Made by a program: the position numbers and the translations under genes. Below, one piece after another: positions 28,351 to 37,656 of a stretch of 64,000 bases of DNA. The stretch lies in the NCBI RefSeq assembly GCF_000621525.1, contig NZ_JHYC01000001.1:48101-112100 (forward strand). Reading direction: 5' to 3'. The notes beneath the pieces are model-generated. The model did no database searches, had not been told where the DNA came from, and was given only the letters and a program-made list of their open reading frames with translations. The stretch is from Legionella fairfieldensis ATCC 49588. GTDB taxonomy: Bacteria; Pseudomonadota; Gammaproteobacteria; Legionellales; Legionellaceae. Position 1 is the first letter of the stretch, and every line of letters starts with the position of its first letter.

Positions 28351-29427
28351 ATGAATGAACATGCGGTAGACAATCCCTGCGGACTGGATGGTTTTGCTTT
28401 TTTAGAGTTTTCAAGTCCTGATAAAGCTATTTTACATAAACAGTTTAGTGAAATGGGTTTTCAAATTACAGCAATTCACAACGATCAGGACATTGCTCTT
28501 TATCAACAAGGTGAAATTCAATTTATTGTCAATGCGGCAACTAATTGTCAGGCTGAGCAGCACGCTGCCGTGCATGGCGCAGGCGCTTGCGCGATGGGTT
28601 TTAAAGTAAAAGATGCCCAACATGCCTATACCTACGCTCTTCAACACGGTGCAACTCCTTTCCAGGACTGTAGTCATGCTGAACATGGTTTGCCCGCCAT
28701 TCAAGCCATTGGCGGCAGCGTTATTTACTTCGTGGACGACAAATTTAAACCCTTCGGCTCCCATTGGCAAAATAAAACAACCCTGTCGCAAACAAAACAA
28801 CACTGTGGTTTAACTCGAATCGATCACCTCACCCATAATGTCTATCGTGGTAACATGGATAAATGGGCTCAATTTTATGAGTCTATTTTTAATTTTCGCG
28901 AGATTCGTTTCTTTAATATTGTGGGACAAATGACCGGTTTAATTAGCAGGGCTATGGCAAGTCCTTGTGATAAAATTAAAATCCCCTTGAATGAATCCAA
29001 AGATGACAAATCGCAGATCGAAGAGTTTCTGCAGGAATATCACGGTGAAGGTATTCAACATGTTGCGCTTGCTACCGAGGATATTTATCACACCGTACAT
29101 ACTTTAAGAGAACAGGGCGTATCTTTTCTAAATGTCCCCGATACTTACTATGAAATGATAGATGAGCGACTTCCCTGGCACTCCGAACCTTTGGATAAAT
29201 TGCAACAGGAACGTATTTTAATTGATGGTGGCTCTGATCCTAAGACTGGTTTACTTCTACAGATTTTTACTGAAAATGTATTTGGTCCGGTATTCTTTGA
29301 ACTTATTCAACGACGTGGCAATCAGGGCTTTGGTGAAGGTAATTTTCAGGCACTTTTTGAAGCGATAGAGCGTGATCAGATCAGACGTGGTACCTTACAA
29401 GAAGCACAATGTTCAAGTAATGATTAA
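28351..29427 (+). CDS. lly: 4-hydroxyphenylpyruvate dioxygenase (legiolysin type)
   Basis: Fe(II) enzyme that turns 4-hydroxyphenylpyruvate into homogentisate, the second step of tyrosine degradation. The three iron ligands are in place: H159 (RIDHLTHNV), H237 (GIQHVALAT) and E317 (FGPVFFELIQRR). The C-terminal RRGNQGFGEGNFQALFEAIE helix, which closes the active site, is intact. At 358 residues it matches bacterial enzymes. In Legionella this gene (legiolysin) is needed for the brown homogentisate-derived pigment and colony fluorescence, which is established for L. pneumophila. AAGGAG precedes the ATG. It heads a run of fumarylacetoacetase-like and maiA genes. Confidence 0.96.
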   Translation: MNEHAVDNPCGLDGFAFLEFSSPDKAILHKQFSEMGFQITAIHNDQDIALYQQGEIQFIVNAATNCQAEQHAAVHGAGACAMGFKVKDAQHAYTYALQHGATPFQDCSHAEHGLPAIQAIGGSVIYFVDDKFKPFGSHWQNKTTLSQTKQHCGLTRIDHLTHNVYRGNMDKWAQFYESIFNFREIRFFNIVGQMTGLISRAMASPCDKIKIPLNESKDDKSQIEEFLQEYHGEGIQHVALATEDIYHTVHTLREQGVSFLNVPDTYYEMIDERLPWHSEPLDKLQQERILIDGGSDPKTGLLLQIFTENVFGPVFFELIQRRGNQGFGEGNFQALFEAIERDQIRRGTLQEAQCSSND

Positions 29428-29464
29428 GTAGACGGCATTACATAAACGCTTACCAGGGATTATT

Positions 29465-30454
29465 ATGAAATTAGCCAGCCTTAAATCTTCAACCTGCCGT
29501 GACGGCGAATTATGTCTTGTTAGTCAGGATCTGACCCGTGCTGTAAAAGCAGGACATATTGCTAAAACATTACAACTCGCCATAGAAAACTGGCAGGAAG
29601 TCGAAGAACCGCTTCAGGAAATTTATCTTGCTCTTAATCAAGGAGAAATAAAAAACAGTTTTCCCTTTGAATCACACCAATTTGCAGCCCCTCTTCCTCG
29701 CTCTTATCAATGGGCTGACGGCAGTGCGTATGTTAATCATGTAGAATTAGTCAGAAAAGCACGAGGGGCGGAAATGCCAGCGGATTTCTGGACAGTCCCT
29801 CTGATGTATCAGGGTGGTTCAGATGCATTTTTAGGTCCTAACGATCCTATTCTCGTTTCCGATGAAACCTATGGGGTTGATTTTGAAGCTGAAGTGGCCA
29901 TTATTACTGATGAAGTACCCATGGGCATAACAGACAAAGAAGCAGCCGTACATATTAAATTACTTATGTTGGTTAATGATGTATCGTTACGTCATTTAAT
30001 TCCTGCTGAAATTAGCAGAGGGTTTGGATTTTTTCAATCTAAACCAGCCAGCAGTTTTTCGCCTGTTGCCATCACGCCGGATGAATTAAAAAACCATTGG
30101 GATGGACAGCGTATCAGTTTACCTCTATTCAGCTACCTGAATGGCGAGCTATTTGGTCAACCCAACGCCGGGGTCGATATGACATTTTCTTTTCCTGATT
30201 TAATTGCTCATGCCGCTAAAACACGGTCTTTGGCAGCTGGTACAATTATAGGTTCCGGAACAGTTTCCAACCTGGATCGCAGCAAAGGTTCTTCCTGTAT
30301 CGTTGAAAAGCGTATGCTTGAAACAATTGCAACAGGGAAACCACAGACTGACTATATGCGTTATGGCGATACAGTGCGTATAGAAATGCTCAGTCCGCAA
30401 GGTCAGTCCTATTTTGGCGCGATTGATCAAACCTTAATGCCTTATAAGGTGTAA
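29465..30454 (+). CDS. fumarylacetoacetate hydrolase family protein
   Basis: A 329-residue member of the FAH fold. Metal-binding and catalytic segments are visible: VDFEAEVAIITDEVP (the E-x-E pair), VNDVSLRHLIPAE, and GTIIGSGTVSNLD near the C-terminus. The 70-residue N-terminal domain is that of the short bacterial forms. Position between lly and maiA makes fumarylacetoacetase (cleaving fumarylacetoacetate to fumarate and acetoacetate, the last step) the best reading. The stop is one base before the maiA start region, so the two are coupled. Family membership is sure, the exact substrate inferred from context. Confidence 0.88.
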   Translation: MKLASLKSSTCRDGELCLVSQDLTRAVKAGHIAKTLQLAIENWQEVEEPLQEIYLALNQGEIKNSFPFESHQFAAPLPRSYQWADGSAYVNHVELVRKARGAEMPADFWTVPLMYQGGSDAFLGPNDPILVSDETYGVDFEAEVAIITDEVPMGITDKEAAVHIKLLMLVNDVSLRHLIPAEISRGFGFFQSKPASSFSPVAITPDELKNHWDGQRISLPLFSYLNGELFGQPNAGVDMTFSFPDLIAHAAKTRSLAAGTIIGSGTVSNLDRSKGSSCIVEKRMLETIATGKPQTDYMRYGDTVRIEMLSPQGQSYFGAIDQTLMPYKV

Positions 30455-30455
30455 A

Positions 30456-31085
30456 ATGAAACTTTATGATTATTATCGTTCGACAGCAAGTTATCGTGTA
30501 CGCATCGCTCTTAATATTAAAAATATTACTTACGAGGCCCTTTCTGTTCATTTAACTAACAACGGTGGCGAGCAACATTGTTCAGAATATCTAAAACTTA
30601 ACCCGCAAGGTTTAGTGCCTACACTCAATGAGAATGGTCATATTATTAACCAATCAATTGCTATTATCGAATATCTCGAAGAAATGAACCCCACCCCAGC
30701 CTTATTACCGCAAACACCCTTAGGCCGTGCACAGGTCCGAAGCATGGCATTGACTATTGCCTGTGATATCCACCCTCTTAATAATTTGCGCGTATTGCAA
30801 CGCTTGAGAACAGACTTTCAGGCCGATGAACAACAAATTCAAGCCTGGTATCATCATTGGTTAAAACTCGGTTTTGATGCATTGGAAAGTCGTTTACAAG
30901 CAATACCTCATAAGAGTCAGGTCTGCTATGGTAGTGAAATAACGATGGCTGATCTGTGTTTGGTTCCTCAGGTTTACAATGCCCAACGCTTCAATTTTTC
31001 CATGGCTGATTACCCGCTCATTAATGCAATTAATCAATACTGTCTAACCTTGCCCGCTTTTATAAAAGCCGCCCCTTCAGAGTAA
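30456..31085 (+). CDS. maiA: maleylacetoacetate isomerase
   Basis: Zeta-class glutathione transferase, 209 residues, which isomerises maleylacetoacetate to fumarylacetoacetate with glutathione. The N-terminal thioredoxin-like domain has the zeta signature SSxx-like YYRSTASYRVRIALN, then LKLNPQGLVPTL and INQSIAIIEYLEE with the glutathione-binding serine. The C-terminal helical domain has ADLCLVPQVYNA. Its ATG lies one base after the preceding stop, and it closes the tyrosine cluster. Homogentisate 1,2-dioxygenase, the enzyme between lly and maiA in the pathway, is absent from the window. Confidence 0.95.
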   Translation: MKLYDYYRSTASYRVRIALNIKNITYEALSVHLTNNGGEQHCSEYLKLNPQGLVPTLNENGHIINQSIAIIEYLEEMNPTPALLPQTPLGRAQVRSMALTIACDIHPLNNLRVLQRLRTDFQADEQQIQAWYHHWLKLGFDALESRLQAIPHKSQVCYGSEITMADLCLVPQVYNAQRFNFSMADYPLINAINQYCLTLPAFIKAAPSE

Positions 31086-31110
31086 TATAATCGGTAGAGG
31101 CGGGAATTCA

Positions 31111-31419
31111 TCAGCAAGTAGCGCTACTAATTACAGCATCTTTTGATGGAGAGTCTGCGGAGGAGGTCTGGTATTTTATAGTCAATTCATCCAATTTTTT
31201 ATTCATCTTACGCATTTTTTCAGAAAGACTCTTATCAGAAGAAAAAAACGTAATACCCCTACCCAAAGCACCTGCTGCAGCAAACGAGGCGAATCCAACC
31301 ATAGGAGGGCCCATCGGTAAACAGATAACAGCTATTATAGCTACACCTAAAAGAATCAGGGCGCAGCCCAGAGCTTTCATTCCTGTTGAAGGCTTTCTTT
31401 GCATCTTTCGATATTCCAT
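31111..31419 (-). CDS. small membrane protein of unknown function
   Basis: A 102-residue protein. After a basic N-terminus, residues 15-35 (ALGCALILLGVAIIAVICLP) and about 38-55 (MVGFASFAAAGALG) are two hydrophobic segments. The tail is charged and helical (SLSEKMRKMNKKLDELTIKY), perhaps a short coiled coil. The start is uncertain: the ATG at residue 6 is preceded by GGAA and may be used instead. No family was recognised. It faces the end of maiA, 25 bases away, and is followed upstream by another minus-strand unknown. Confidence 0.6.
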   Translation of the reverse strand: MEYRKMQRKPSTGMKALGCALILLGVAIIAVICLPMGPPMVGFASFAAAGALGRGITFFSSDKSLSEKMRKMNKKLDELTIKYQTSSADSPSKDAVISSATC

Positions 31420-31483
31420 AAAGAATTAAAAGGATTATTTTATCATGTGATTAAAATTAATTCAATATGTTATTTTTATGTTG

Positions 31484-32035
31484 TTAAAACCAAGCCCTTG
31501 CTACCTCGGCAGTTGCAATTCCTTTATCACTGCGTTGCAAAATCCGCCATTTTGCTTCACAACGTTGTACATGTCCTACTAACATGGTTTGATTATTACA
31601 ATGATAGCGAATCTGTAAACCATACTGGCTTTCACCTTCATCAACAGCCTCGCATTTCTCACCTGTCGTCAGTTCAATAGCCCAAGGATAGGTTTTTGAC
31701 ATATCCAAAGCAATATGCCGACTATTATCCACCGGTGCTGGCAAATTAATCACGATACCCTCGCTTGTCCATGGAGATTGCGGACATAACGCTTTTTTCT
31801 GTGAACCGTACTGCTTCACAAAGCAAGGATCATAAATTCGGGTTTCCACGACACAACGCCAAGCGTCCTCGCGCTTAATTCGGTGGGATTGCTGCCAGCA
31901 TTGACCTGATTTTTCTTCTTTGATAATTACAGGTGTTTCGTCGCTAAAAGGACGGTATAATTTTAATTCAGTATCTTCTGCATACGAGTAAAACGACATT
32001 ATTATTGCAAAAATTAGTCCTGTCAGACGTAGCAT
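31484..32035 (-). CDS. exported cysteine-containing protein of unknown function
   Basis: A 183-residue protein with a signal peptide (MLRLTGLIFAIIMSFYSYA). The mature part contains seven cysteines, among them GQCWQQ, WRCVVETRIYDPCF, ALCPQ, EKCEAV, YHCNN and QRCEAKW, suggesting several disulfides in the periplasm or outside. Trp, Tyr and short polar loops point to a beta-rich fold. No named family was recognised. It diverges from asnS with a 105-base gap. AGGGGGAAC lies just before the ATG, a strong start. Function unknown; export and disulfides are inferred from the sequence. Confidence 0.8.
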   Translation of the reverse strand: MLRLTGLIFAIIMSFYSYAEDTELKLYRPFSDETPVIIKEEKSGQCWQQSHRIKREDAWRCVVETRIYDPCFVKQYGSQKKALCPQSPWTSEGIVINLPAPVDNSRHIALDMSKTYPWAIELTTGEKCEAVDEGESQYGLQIRYHCNNQTMLVGHVQRCEAKWRILQRSDKGIATAEVARAWF

Positions 32036-32140
32036 GTGTTCCCCCTATGAATTTGATTAGTGTATCATCCTTCAAGTTATTAATTTATAGTTGTGCCCTT
32101 TCAACCAGGTTCGTGGTTTTTCTATTTTCTGGAGTACATA

Positions 32141-33544
32141 ATGACAGACGTTTACACAGTAAAACAATGTTTGCAAAACGAAGTAAGTGTTAATCAACAA
32201 ATTATCGTCCAAGGCTGGGTAAAAACACGAAGAGACTCCAAGGCAGGTTTGTCTTTTATTAGTTTGCATGATGGTTCCTGTTTTTCTCCCATTCAAATAG
32301 TGGCTCCGGATACTTTAAGCAATTATCAACATGAAATTCTTAAATTAACGGCGGGTTGCGCGATTACTGCGACAGGTAAACTGGTTGAATCGCAAGGCAA
32401 AGGGCAACAATTTGAAATTCAGGCAGATAGCATTAAGGTAGTGGGCTGGATAGACGATCCGGACAGTTACCCTATTCAAGCTAAACACCACACCCTTGAA
32501 TATTTGCGAGAAGTAGCTCATTTGCGCCCTCGCACCAATACGATTGGTGCAGTCACCCGTATTCGACATTGCCTGGCTCAGGCCATCCATCAATTTTTTC
32601 ATCAACAAGGTTATTTCTGGATCCATACCCCTATTATCACTGCAAGTGATTGTGAAGGCGCAGGTGAAATGTTTCGAGTAAGTACACTCGATTTACTTAA
32701 TATTCCTAAAAATTCGAATGGTCAGGTTGATTTTTCCAAAGACTTTTTTAGTCGTGAAGCTTTTCTGACAGTATCGGGCCAATTAAATGCCGAGGCATAC
32801 TGTCTGGCCATGTCTAAAGTGTATACTTTTGGTCCGACTTTCCGTGCCGAAAACTCAAATACCAGCAGACATCTGGCTGAATTCTGGATGGTAGAACCTG
32901 AACTTGCCTTCGCCAATCTGGGCGATATTTGCAATTTAAGTCAGGCCATGCTTCGCTTTCTCTGTAAAAAAGTGCTGGATGAGCGTGCTGATGATATGGC
33001 TTTTTTCAATCAATTTGTGGCCCCGGGATGCATTGAACGTCTGGAACATATTGTCTCGTCCGAGTTCGAAGTAATGACCTACACCAACGCGATAAAAGCA
33101 TTAAAGAACGCTGAACGGAAATTTGAATACCCTGTTAGCTGGGGATTAGATTTACAGTCCGAACATGAGCGTTATCTGGCTGAAGATCTATGTAAAAAAC
33201 CGGTGATTATTACAGACTATCCTAAAGATATTAAAGGCTTTTATATGCGACTCAATACCGATGGCCGCACGGTTGCTGCCATGGACGTTTTAGCACCAGG
33301 GATTGGAGAAATTATTGGTGGGAGTCAGCGGGAAGAGCGGCTGGAAATTCTGGATAAACGCATGGACGAGTGCAATCTGAATAAAGAAAGTTACCAGTGG
33401 TATCGAGATTTACGCCGTTATGGTACTGTTCCGCATTCTGGTTTTGGCCTCGGCTTTGAGCGCCTGGTAAGTTATGTAACCGGGGTGGCAAACGTTCGCG
33501 ATGTTATTCCTTTTCCACGCACCCCTGGCCATGCTGACTATTAA
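32141..33544 (+). CDS. asnS: asparaginyl-tRNA synthetase
   Basis: Class IIb aminoacyl-tRNA synthetase of 467 residues that charges tRNA-Asn. The N-terminal OB-fold anticodon domain covers about 1-110 ([20 protein letters not shown]). The catalytic core has motif 2 [25 protein letters not shown] and motif 3 [15 protein letters not shown], with the NSNTSRH pattern typical of AsnRS over AspRS. The frame opens upstream at 32093, but the ATG at 32141, with GGAG 6 bases before, gives the family N-terminus. A GC-rich hairpin follows the stop. Confidence 0.97.
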   Translation: MTDVYTVKQCLQNEVSVNQQIIVQGWVKTRRDSKAGLSFISLHDGSCFSPIQIVAPDTLSNYQHEILKLTAGCAITATGKLVESQGKGQQFEIQADSIKVVGWIDDPDSYPIQAKHHTLEYLREVAHLRPRTNTIGAVTRIRHCLAQAIHQFFHQQGYFWIHTPIITASDCEGAGEMFRVSTLDLLNIPKNSNGQVDFSKDFFSREAFLTVSGQLNAEAYCLAMSKVYTFGPTFRAENSNTSRHLAEFWMVEPELAFANLGDICNLSQAMLRFLCKKVLDERADDMAFFNQFVAPGCIERLEHIVSSEFEVMTYTNAIKALKNAERKFEYPVSWGLDLQSEHERYLAEDLCKKPVIITDYPKDIKGFYMRLNTDGRTVAAMDVLAPGIGEIIGGSQREERLEILDKRMDECNLNKESYQWYRDLRRYGTVPHSGFGLGFERLVSYVTGVANVRDVIPFPRTPGHADY

Positions 33545-33572
33545 CTTTTCTGCTCAATTTTTCGCATATCAC

Positions 33573-33590
33573 CCCCCGCGCAGGCGGGGG
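33573..33590 (+). terminator. GC-rich hairpin after asnS
   Basis: A 7-base GC stem (CCCCCGC / GCGGGGG) with a GCAG loop lies 29 bases after the asnS stop and is followed by a mixed ATCTGTCTTTC tract. It probably terminates asnS, but the T-run is interrupted. Confidence 0.6.
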
Positions 33591-33729
33591 ATCTGTCTTT
33601 CAAGCAAAGCAATCAGGTAATTTCGAGAATTAGATTCCCGTTTTCATGCTGAATTGGCTACACAATCGCTCCCTATTTTCCATGACATTGATCACCAAAA
33701 TCCAGCTAACACAACTCCCATGTACTTTT

Positions 33730-34479
33730 CTAGGCGTTAGGTTTTTTTACGTTATTATTTTCTTCGTTTTCCTCAGAAAATTCGGGATCCATTGCGCGAA
33801 CTGATTTTTCTAACCTGGTAAAATGTTTAAAGTTATCGCTTACAAAAAACTTATCATAAGTATGTTTATTGTAAATGAGCAACGTACCAAAGCTGGCAAT
33901 GGCTTTAAGTAAATTATTTAAAATATCTTTCAATCCTAATTCTTCCATAGGTTTGCGTGCTTTCTCAAGCGCCATTTTACAGTTAGTTTGAAAATTTTTT
34001 AGGGTTTTTGCGGTTGGATTTTTCAGATAGGATTCACGTTCTTTATTTAATTCCTCGTGTAAAGACCATGCAGTTGAGGAGCGGTCTTTTTCTGCCTCAA
34101 AATAAAGTTGAGATAAATAATGGTTGAAGTTCACTTTATCCAGTTCAACTTTGTATAATTTTGCAAAAACCTCTGGCTTGCCTTGTGCCTCTTTCTCTGC
34201 AATTTCATAGGAATATTTTGCTTCTATGCTGGCCTTTTTGTAGGTTTTATAGAAAAGATCACAATACGCATTATTAGTCTCTTCAATTTCTTTTCCTAAC
34301 TTGCTCTTTTCTTTTAAGTATGTTTTAAAAGCGCCAGGATTAATGGTGCGAATAGCGAGGAAATGTTTTTCTTGCGTTTTAGAGAAATGCAACTCTTGCT
34401 GTTGTTTAAGGATGTATAACTTACTAGCGTAGTACTTTAATTTTTCCTCAGCTGATTTTGCTATATCTGTGTTGCTCAT
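33730..34479 (-). CDS. unknown helical/coiled-coil protein, effector candidate
   Basis: A 249-residue protein, almost entirely helical and highly charged, with heptad-like stretches at about 5-50 and 55-110 (KLGKEIEETNNAY, YKKASIEAKYSYEIAEKEAQ). Around residue 190-210 there is one mildly hydrophobic stretch (DILNNLLKAIASFGTLLI) that might dip into a membrane. The C-terminus is acidic then basic (FSEENEENNNVKKPNA). The glutamate cluster near the C-terminus is like an E-block secretion signal of Dot/Icm substrates. I choose the ATG at 34479, with GTGGA 9 bases upstream; the frame extends to 34524. No family was recognised. It stands alone in an AT-rich stretch. Confidence 0.7.
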   Translation of the reverse strand: MSNTDIAKSAEEKLKYYASKLYILKQQQELHFSKTQEKHFLAIRTINPGAFKTYLKEKSKLGKEIEETNNAYCDLFYKTYKKASIEAKYSYEIAEKEAQGKPEVFAKLYKVELDKVNFNHYLSQLYFEAEKDRSSTAWSLHEELNKERESYLKNPTAKTLKNFQTNCKMALEKARKPMEELGLKDILNNLLKAIASFGTLLIYNKHTYDKFFVSDNFKHFTRLEKSVRAMDPEFSEENEENNNVKKPNA

Positions 34480-34663
34480 TATATAGTCCACTTTATGATT
34501 TAATATGATTAAATTATAAGCCAATTACATTAACAAAAAATTAAGTCTCAAAACCAGCAGGTGTAAACTTATGCCGACAAAAAATAGCCATTGAAAGAGT
34601 TGGCATCCATAGGGATTTTTAATATTGTTGATGATTAATTTTAAATTTGTAAACAGAGTAAGA

Positions 34664-34686
34664 AGGGGATTAAAGAGTAATCCCCT
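34664..34686 (-). terminator. terminator of the hsp20 gene
   Basis: Perfect 9-base stem AGGGGATTA / TAATCCCCT with a 5-base loop begins 7 bases after the hsp20 stop. Read on the minus strand it is followed by TCTTACTCTGTTT, which is T-rich but interrupted. Confidence 0.65.
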
Positions 34687-34693
34687 CAGCCTA

Positions 34694-35137
34694 TTAATCT
34701 TCTATGTTAACTTCAATTTTTTTCTCAGCAGTTATTTCCTTTTTGGGAATCGATATTTCCAGTACACCATGGGTGTATTTAGCAGTAATATTAGCATCAT
34801 CTGCCGTTTGAGGAAGGCTGAAGCGACGATAAAATTGACCTTGAGCGCGTTCTCTTCGCGTATAACAGCCCTTACTTTCTTCTTTTTCAAAATTGCGCTC
34901 TCCTTTTAAAGTCAAAATATGTTCTTCGAGCGAAATATGAATGTCTTCTTTTTTAACTCCAGGTAAATCTGCAATAACTAAAAATCGACTCTTTTCTTCT
35001 TTAACATCCACGAGAGGTGCCCAGGAACTGGTTTCAATGAAAGAGGCGTCATTACTTTGCTGAGAAGTTAAAAATTTTTCCAACATATCTTCTACCTCAC
35101 GATATATGGGAAAATAGTTTTTTCTTAAATTATTCAT
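34694..35137 (-). CDS. Hsp20/alpha-crystallin small heat-shock chaperone
   Basis: A 147-residue small heat-shock protein that holds unfolding proteins in oligomers. The alpha-crystallin domain spans about 40-140: WAPLVDVKEEKSRFLVIADLPGV, the GVKKED loop, HILTLKGER, the arginine-rich YRRFSLPQTAD and the closing GVLEISIPK with the conserved G-x-L motif. The C-terminal tail carries I-x-V (IEVNIED) in place of the usual I-x-I. The ATG at 35137 has GGAG 6 bases upstream and is preferred to a TTG at 35149. It is preceded by a sigma-32-type promoter and followed by a hairpin, so it is a single-gene heat-shock unit. Confidence 0.93.
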   Translation of the reverse strand: MNNLRKNYFPIYREVEDMLEKFLTSQQSNDASFIETSSWAPLVDVKEEKSRFLVIADLPGVKKEDIHISLEEHILTLKGERNFEKEESKGCYTRRERAQGQFYRRFSLPQTADDANITAKYTHGVLEISIPKKEITAEKKIEVNIED

Positions 35138-35173
35138 AATATTCTCCAAAGTTAGTGTTTCGGATATTTTTTA

Positions 35174-35202
35174 ATATGGAAACACTCTTTTTAATTTTCA
35201 AG
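35174..35202 (-). promoter_or_regulatory. sigma-32 (heat-shock) promoter of hsp20
   Basis: On the minus strand, CTTGAAA (35202-35196) and TTCCATAT (35181-35174) are separated by 14 bases, close to the sigma-32 consensus CTTGAAA-N13-15-CCCCATnT. The motif lies 37 bases upstream of the start codon. Confidence 0.7.
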
Positions 35203-35291
35203 TTTGAAGTATGAATAATTTTCTAATTCTGGCTAAAATTTGCGCTAAATTATCACGGTTTTTAACTCGTAAAACAGGTTCAAGACACGCC

Positions 35292-36164
35292 TTAATTCAA
35301 ATTGTATAAATAGTCGCTAAAAGACTGGCCAATTTCTGGGTGAGCCATTCCTAATTCAACCGTTGCTTGTAAATAACCCAACTTCGAACCACAATCGTAA
35401 CGTTTGCCATGGAATTGATAAGCTTGCACCACTTGTATGTCTAATAAACGCTGAATACCATCAGTTAACTGGAGCTCGCCGCGCTCATCAGCAACTGTTT
35501 GCCTTAAACAAGAAAAAATAGCAGGTGTAAATAGGTAACGCCCCACCGCGGCAAGATTTGAGGGAGCCATTTCCATTTTGGGTTTTTCAATCATATTCTG
35601 TATCGCTGAATAGCTCTCCCCCGCTTCTACCACACTCACCACACCATATTGAGGGACATCGTGCCAAGGTACCGGTTGTACAGCAATCACAGAATGTCCA
35701 TCCTGTTTGAAATAGTCAGTCATTGCTGAAAGACAAGGCAATTTGGAGTCATCGATTAAGTCATCCGCCAACAAAACCGCAAAAGGCTCTTCCCCCACAA
35801 CGTGCTCCGCACAAAGCACCGCATGGCCTAAACCCGAAGGCTGATTCTGTCTGACATAAGTAAATTGAATGCCCGGCGGTGAAACACTTTTCACCACTTC
35901 CAGCAACTCGTCTTTTCCTTGCTCCTCTAAACGCATTTCTAATTCAAAATGTTTGTCAAAATGATCTTCAATAGCCCGTTTAGTAGAACTTGTAATAAAA
36001 ATCATATGAGTAATACCGGCTCGTACTGCTTCTTCCACCGCATATTGAATTAACGGCTTATCGACGATAGGCAACATTTCCTTGGGATTCGCCTTTGTTG
36101 CAGGTAAAAAACGTGAACCTAAACCTGCTACAGGAAAAACAGCTTTTTTTACTTGCATGCTCAT
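35292..36164 (-). CDS. galU: UTP-glucose-1-phosphate uridylyltransferase
   Basis: Makes UDP-glucose from glucose-1-phosphate and UTP. The nucleotidyltransferase signature AVFPVAGLGSRFLPATKANPKEML is at residues 8-31, the sugar-phosphate and metal-binding segments FAVLLADDLIDD and IEKPKMEMAPSNLAAVGRYLF follow, and the C-terminal YDCGSKLGYLQATVE is complete. The length of 290 residues is usual. It lies 31 bases downstream of ugd on the same strand, so the pair supplies UDP-glucose and UDP-glucuronate together. Confidence 0.96.
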   Translation of the reverse strand: MSMQVKKAVFPVAGLGSRFLPATKANPKEMLPIVDKPLIQYAVEEAVRAGITHMIFITSSTKRAIEDHFDKHFELEMRLEEQGKDELLEVVKSVSPPGIQFTYVRQNQPSGLGHAVLCAEHVVGEEPFAVLLADDLIDDSKLPCLSAMTDYFKQDGHSVIAVQPVPWHDVPQYGVVSVVEAGESYSAIQNMIEKPKMEMAPSNLAAVGRYLFTPAIFSCLRQTVADERGELQLTDGIQRLLDIQVVQAYQFHGKRYDCGSKLGYLQATVELGMAHPEIGQSFSDYLYNLN

Positions 36165-36195
36165 AGCTCCTGCTATTATGTGCTATATAACGCAC

Positions 36196-37545
36196 TTATT
36201 TATCAATACCTTTTATAATACACGGACGTCCAACTGAATAATAATAAGCCAAATTGGCATTCATCACATCGGATAATTTAAAACAATTACGACCATCAAT
36301 GAGTGGAGCCTTACCTAGTTGTTTCTGTAAAGCCTCTAGAGAACAGGATTTAAATTGCGGCCATTCTGTAGCAATCACCAATGCATCCACCGCTCTGTCA
36401 AATACCCCCTCAGCGGAAGAGCACCAACTAATTGCTGAACTGCTATTAAATAACTTTTTTGCAGCAGGCATTGCAGCCGGATCGAAAATACGAAGATTCG
36501 CCCCGGCATCCAATAAAGCATTAACAGCGACAAGACTACTCGCTTCGCGTAAATCATCGGTTCCTGGCTTAAATGATAGTCCCCAAATGGCAATGGTCAA
36601 TCCCTCTAACTTGCCATTCATATGTTTTTTCAGGCAATTAAAAACCCACTGCTTTTGTGATTGATTGACCTTTTCTATGGCCTCTAATAAGTGGGTATCT
36701 ACACTTACCTCTGCGGCTGTATGGACTAAAGCCCGGACATCTTTAGGAAAACAAGATCCTCCATAACCAATACCGGCCTGTAAAAAATGAGGCCCAATAC
36801 GATGATCAAGAGCCATACCCTGGCGAATTTCATCGATATCTGCACCAAGGCTCTCAGCAAGTTGACTAATTTGATTCATAAAACTGATCCTGCAAGCAAG
36901 CATCGCATTAGCTGAGTATTTGGTAAGCTCTGCTGAGCGTCGGCTCATGCGCAACAAGGGTACTCCTTGTTCAACCAAAGGCTGATAAATGGCCTCCAGG
37001 GCCGCCAGCGCCTGTTGTTCTCCGCCAATAATTATTCTATCTGCATTTAAAAAATCATAAACGGCAGTGCCCTCACGCAAGAATTCCGGATTGGAAACGA
37101 CCGCTATTTTATTTTTATTACCAACCTGGGCCATTGTTTCCTCAACACGAGCTTGAATAATATCGCCAGTACCTACCGGAACAGTTGATTTGGTAACTAT
37201 GAGACCATTCCCGTTTGTTTCACGGGCAATGAATGAGGCAACAGCAAATACTTGTGATAAATCAGCACTACCATCTGCCAAACCGGGTGTTCCTGTAGCA
37301 ATAAAATGAACACTGGCCTGATTGACTGCATAGGTTAAATCAGCAGTAAAAAATAATCTTTTATTCGCTATTTGCTCCTGCAGAAGTTCGGGAAGCTGCT
37401 CTTCATAAATCGGACAATTCGCCTTCTGAAGCTGGACAATACGTTGCTCATTCACATCCGTACAAATAACCTGGTGACCTAATCTGGCTAAACAGACTGC
37501 TGTCACCAACCCCACATAGCCTGCCCCATAAACCGAAATAAGCAT
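36196..37545 (-). CDS. ugd: UDP-glucose 6-dehydrogenase
   Basis: NAD-dependent four-electron oxidation of UDP-glucose to UDP-glucuronate. The N-terminal Rossmann motif is VYGAGYVGLVTAVCLA, NAD-binding residues follow in the classic TDVNEQRI, and the catalytic cysteine lies in GIGYGGSCFPKDVRAL near residue 265. The C-terminal UDP-binding domain has IWGLSFKPGTDDLREA. The length of 449 residues is usual. UDP-glucuronate is a precursor for surface polysaccharides and, in some bacteria, aminoarabinose on lipid A; the decoration genes just upstream make such a role plausible here. Confidence 0.96.
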   Translation of the reverse strand: MLISVYGAGYVGLVTAVCLARLGHQVICTDVNEQRIVQLQKANCPIYEEQLPELLQEQIANKRLFFTADLTYAVNQASVHFIATGTPGLADGSADLSQVFAVASFIARETNGNGLIVTKSTVPVGTGDIIQARVEETMAQVGNKNKIAVVSNPEFLREGTAVYDFLNADRIIIGGEQQALAALEAIYQPLVEQGVPLLRMSRRSAELTKYSANAMLACRISFMNQISQLAESLGADIDEIRQGMALDHRIGPHFLQAGIGYGGSCFPKDVRALVHTAAEVSVDTHLLEAIEKVNQSQKQWVFNCLKKHMNGKLEGLTIAIWGLSFKPGTDDLREASSLVAVNALLDAGANLRIFDPAAMPAAKKLFNSSSAISWCSSAEGVFDRAVDALVIATEWPQFKSCSLEALQKQLGKAPLIDGRNCFKLSDVMNANLAYYYSVGRPCIIKGIDK

Positions 37546-37656
37546 GATCGTCTCAAAAAATTTTTTATCGCGTTACTAAATAATTACAACAGTTTAATGA
37601 TTTTAATTATTCAAGGTTAACATTATCGCTAATCAGCAAGAATGTTCAGCCTGTAA

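Noticed and set aside
28432..28803. 123-codon minus-strand frame
   Set aside because: Antisense to lly, where all iron ligands are intact; no independent evidence of coding.
33545..33729. gap after asnS considered as a regulatory RNA
   Set aside because: Apart from the GC-rich hairpin at 33573-33590 nothing structured was seen.
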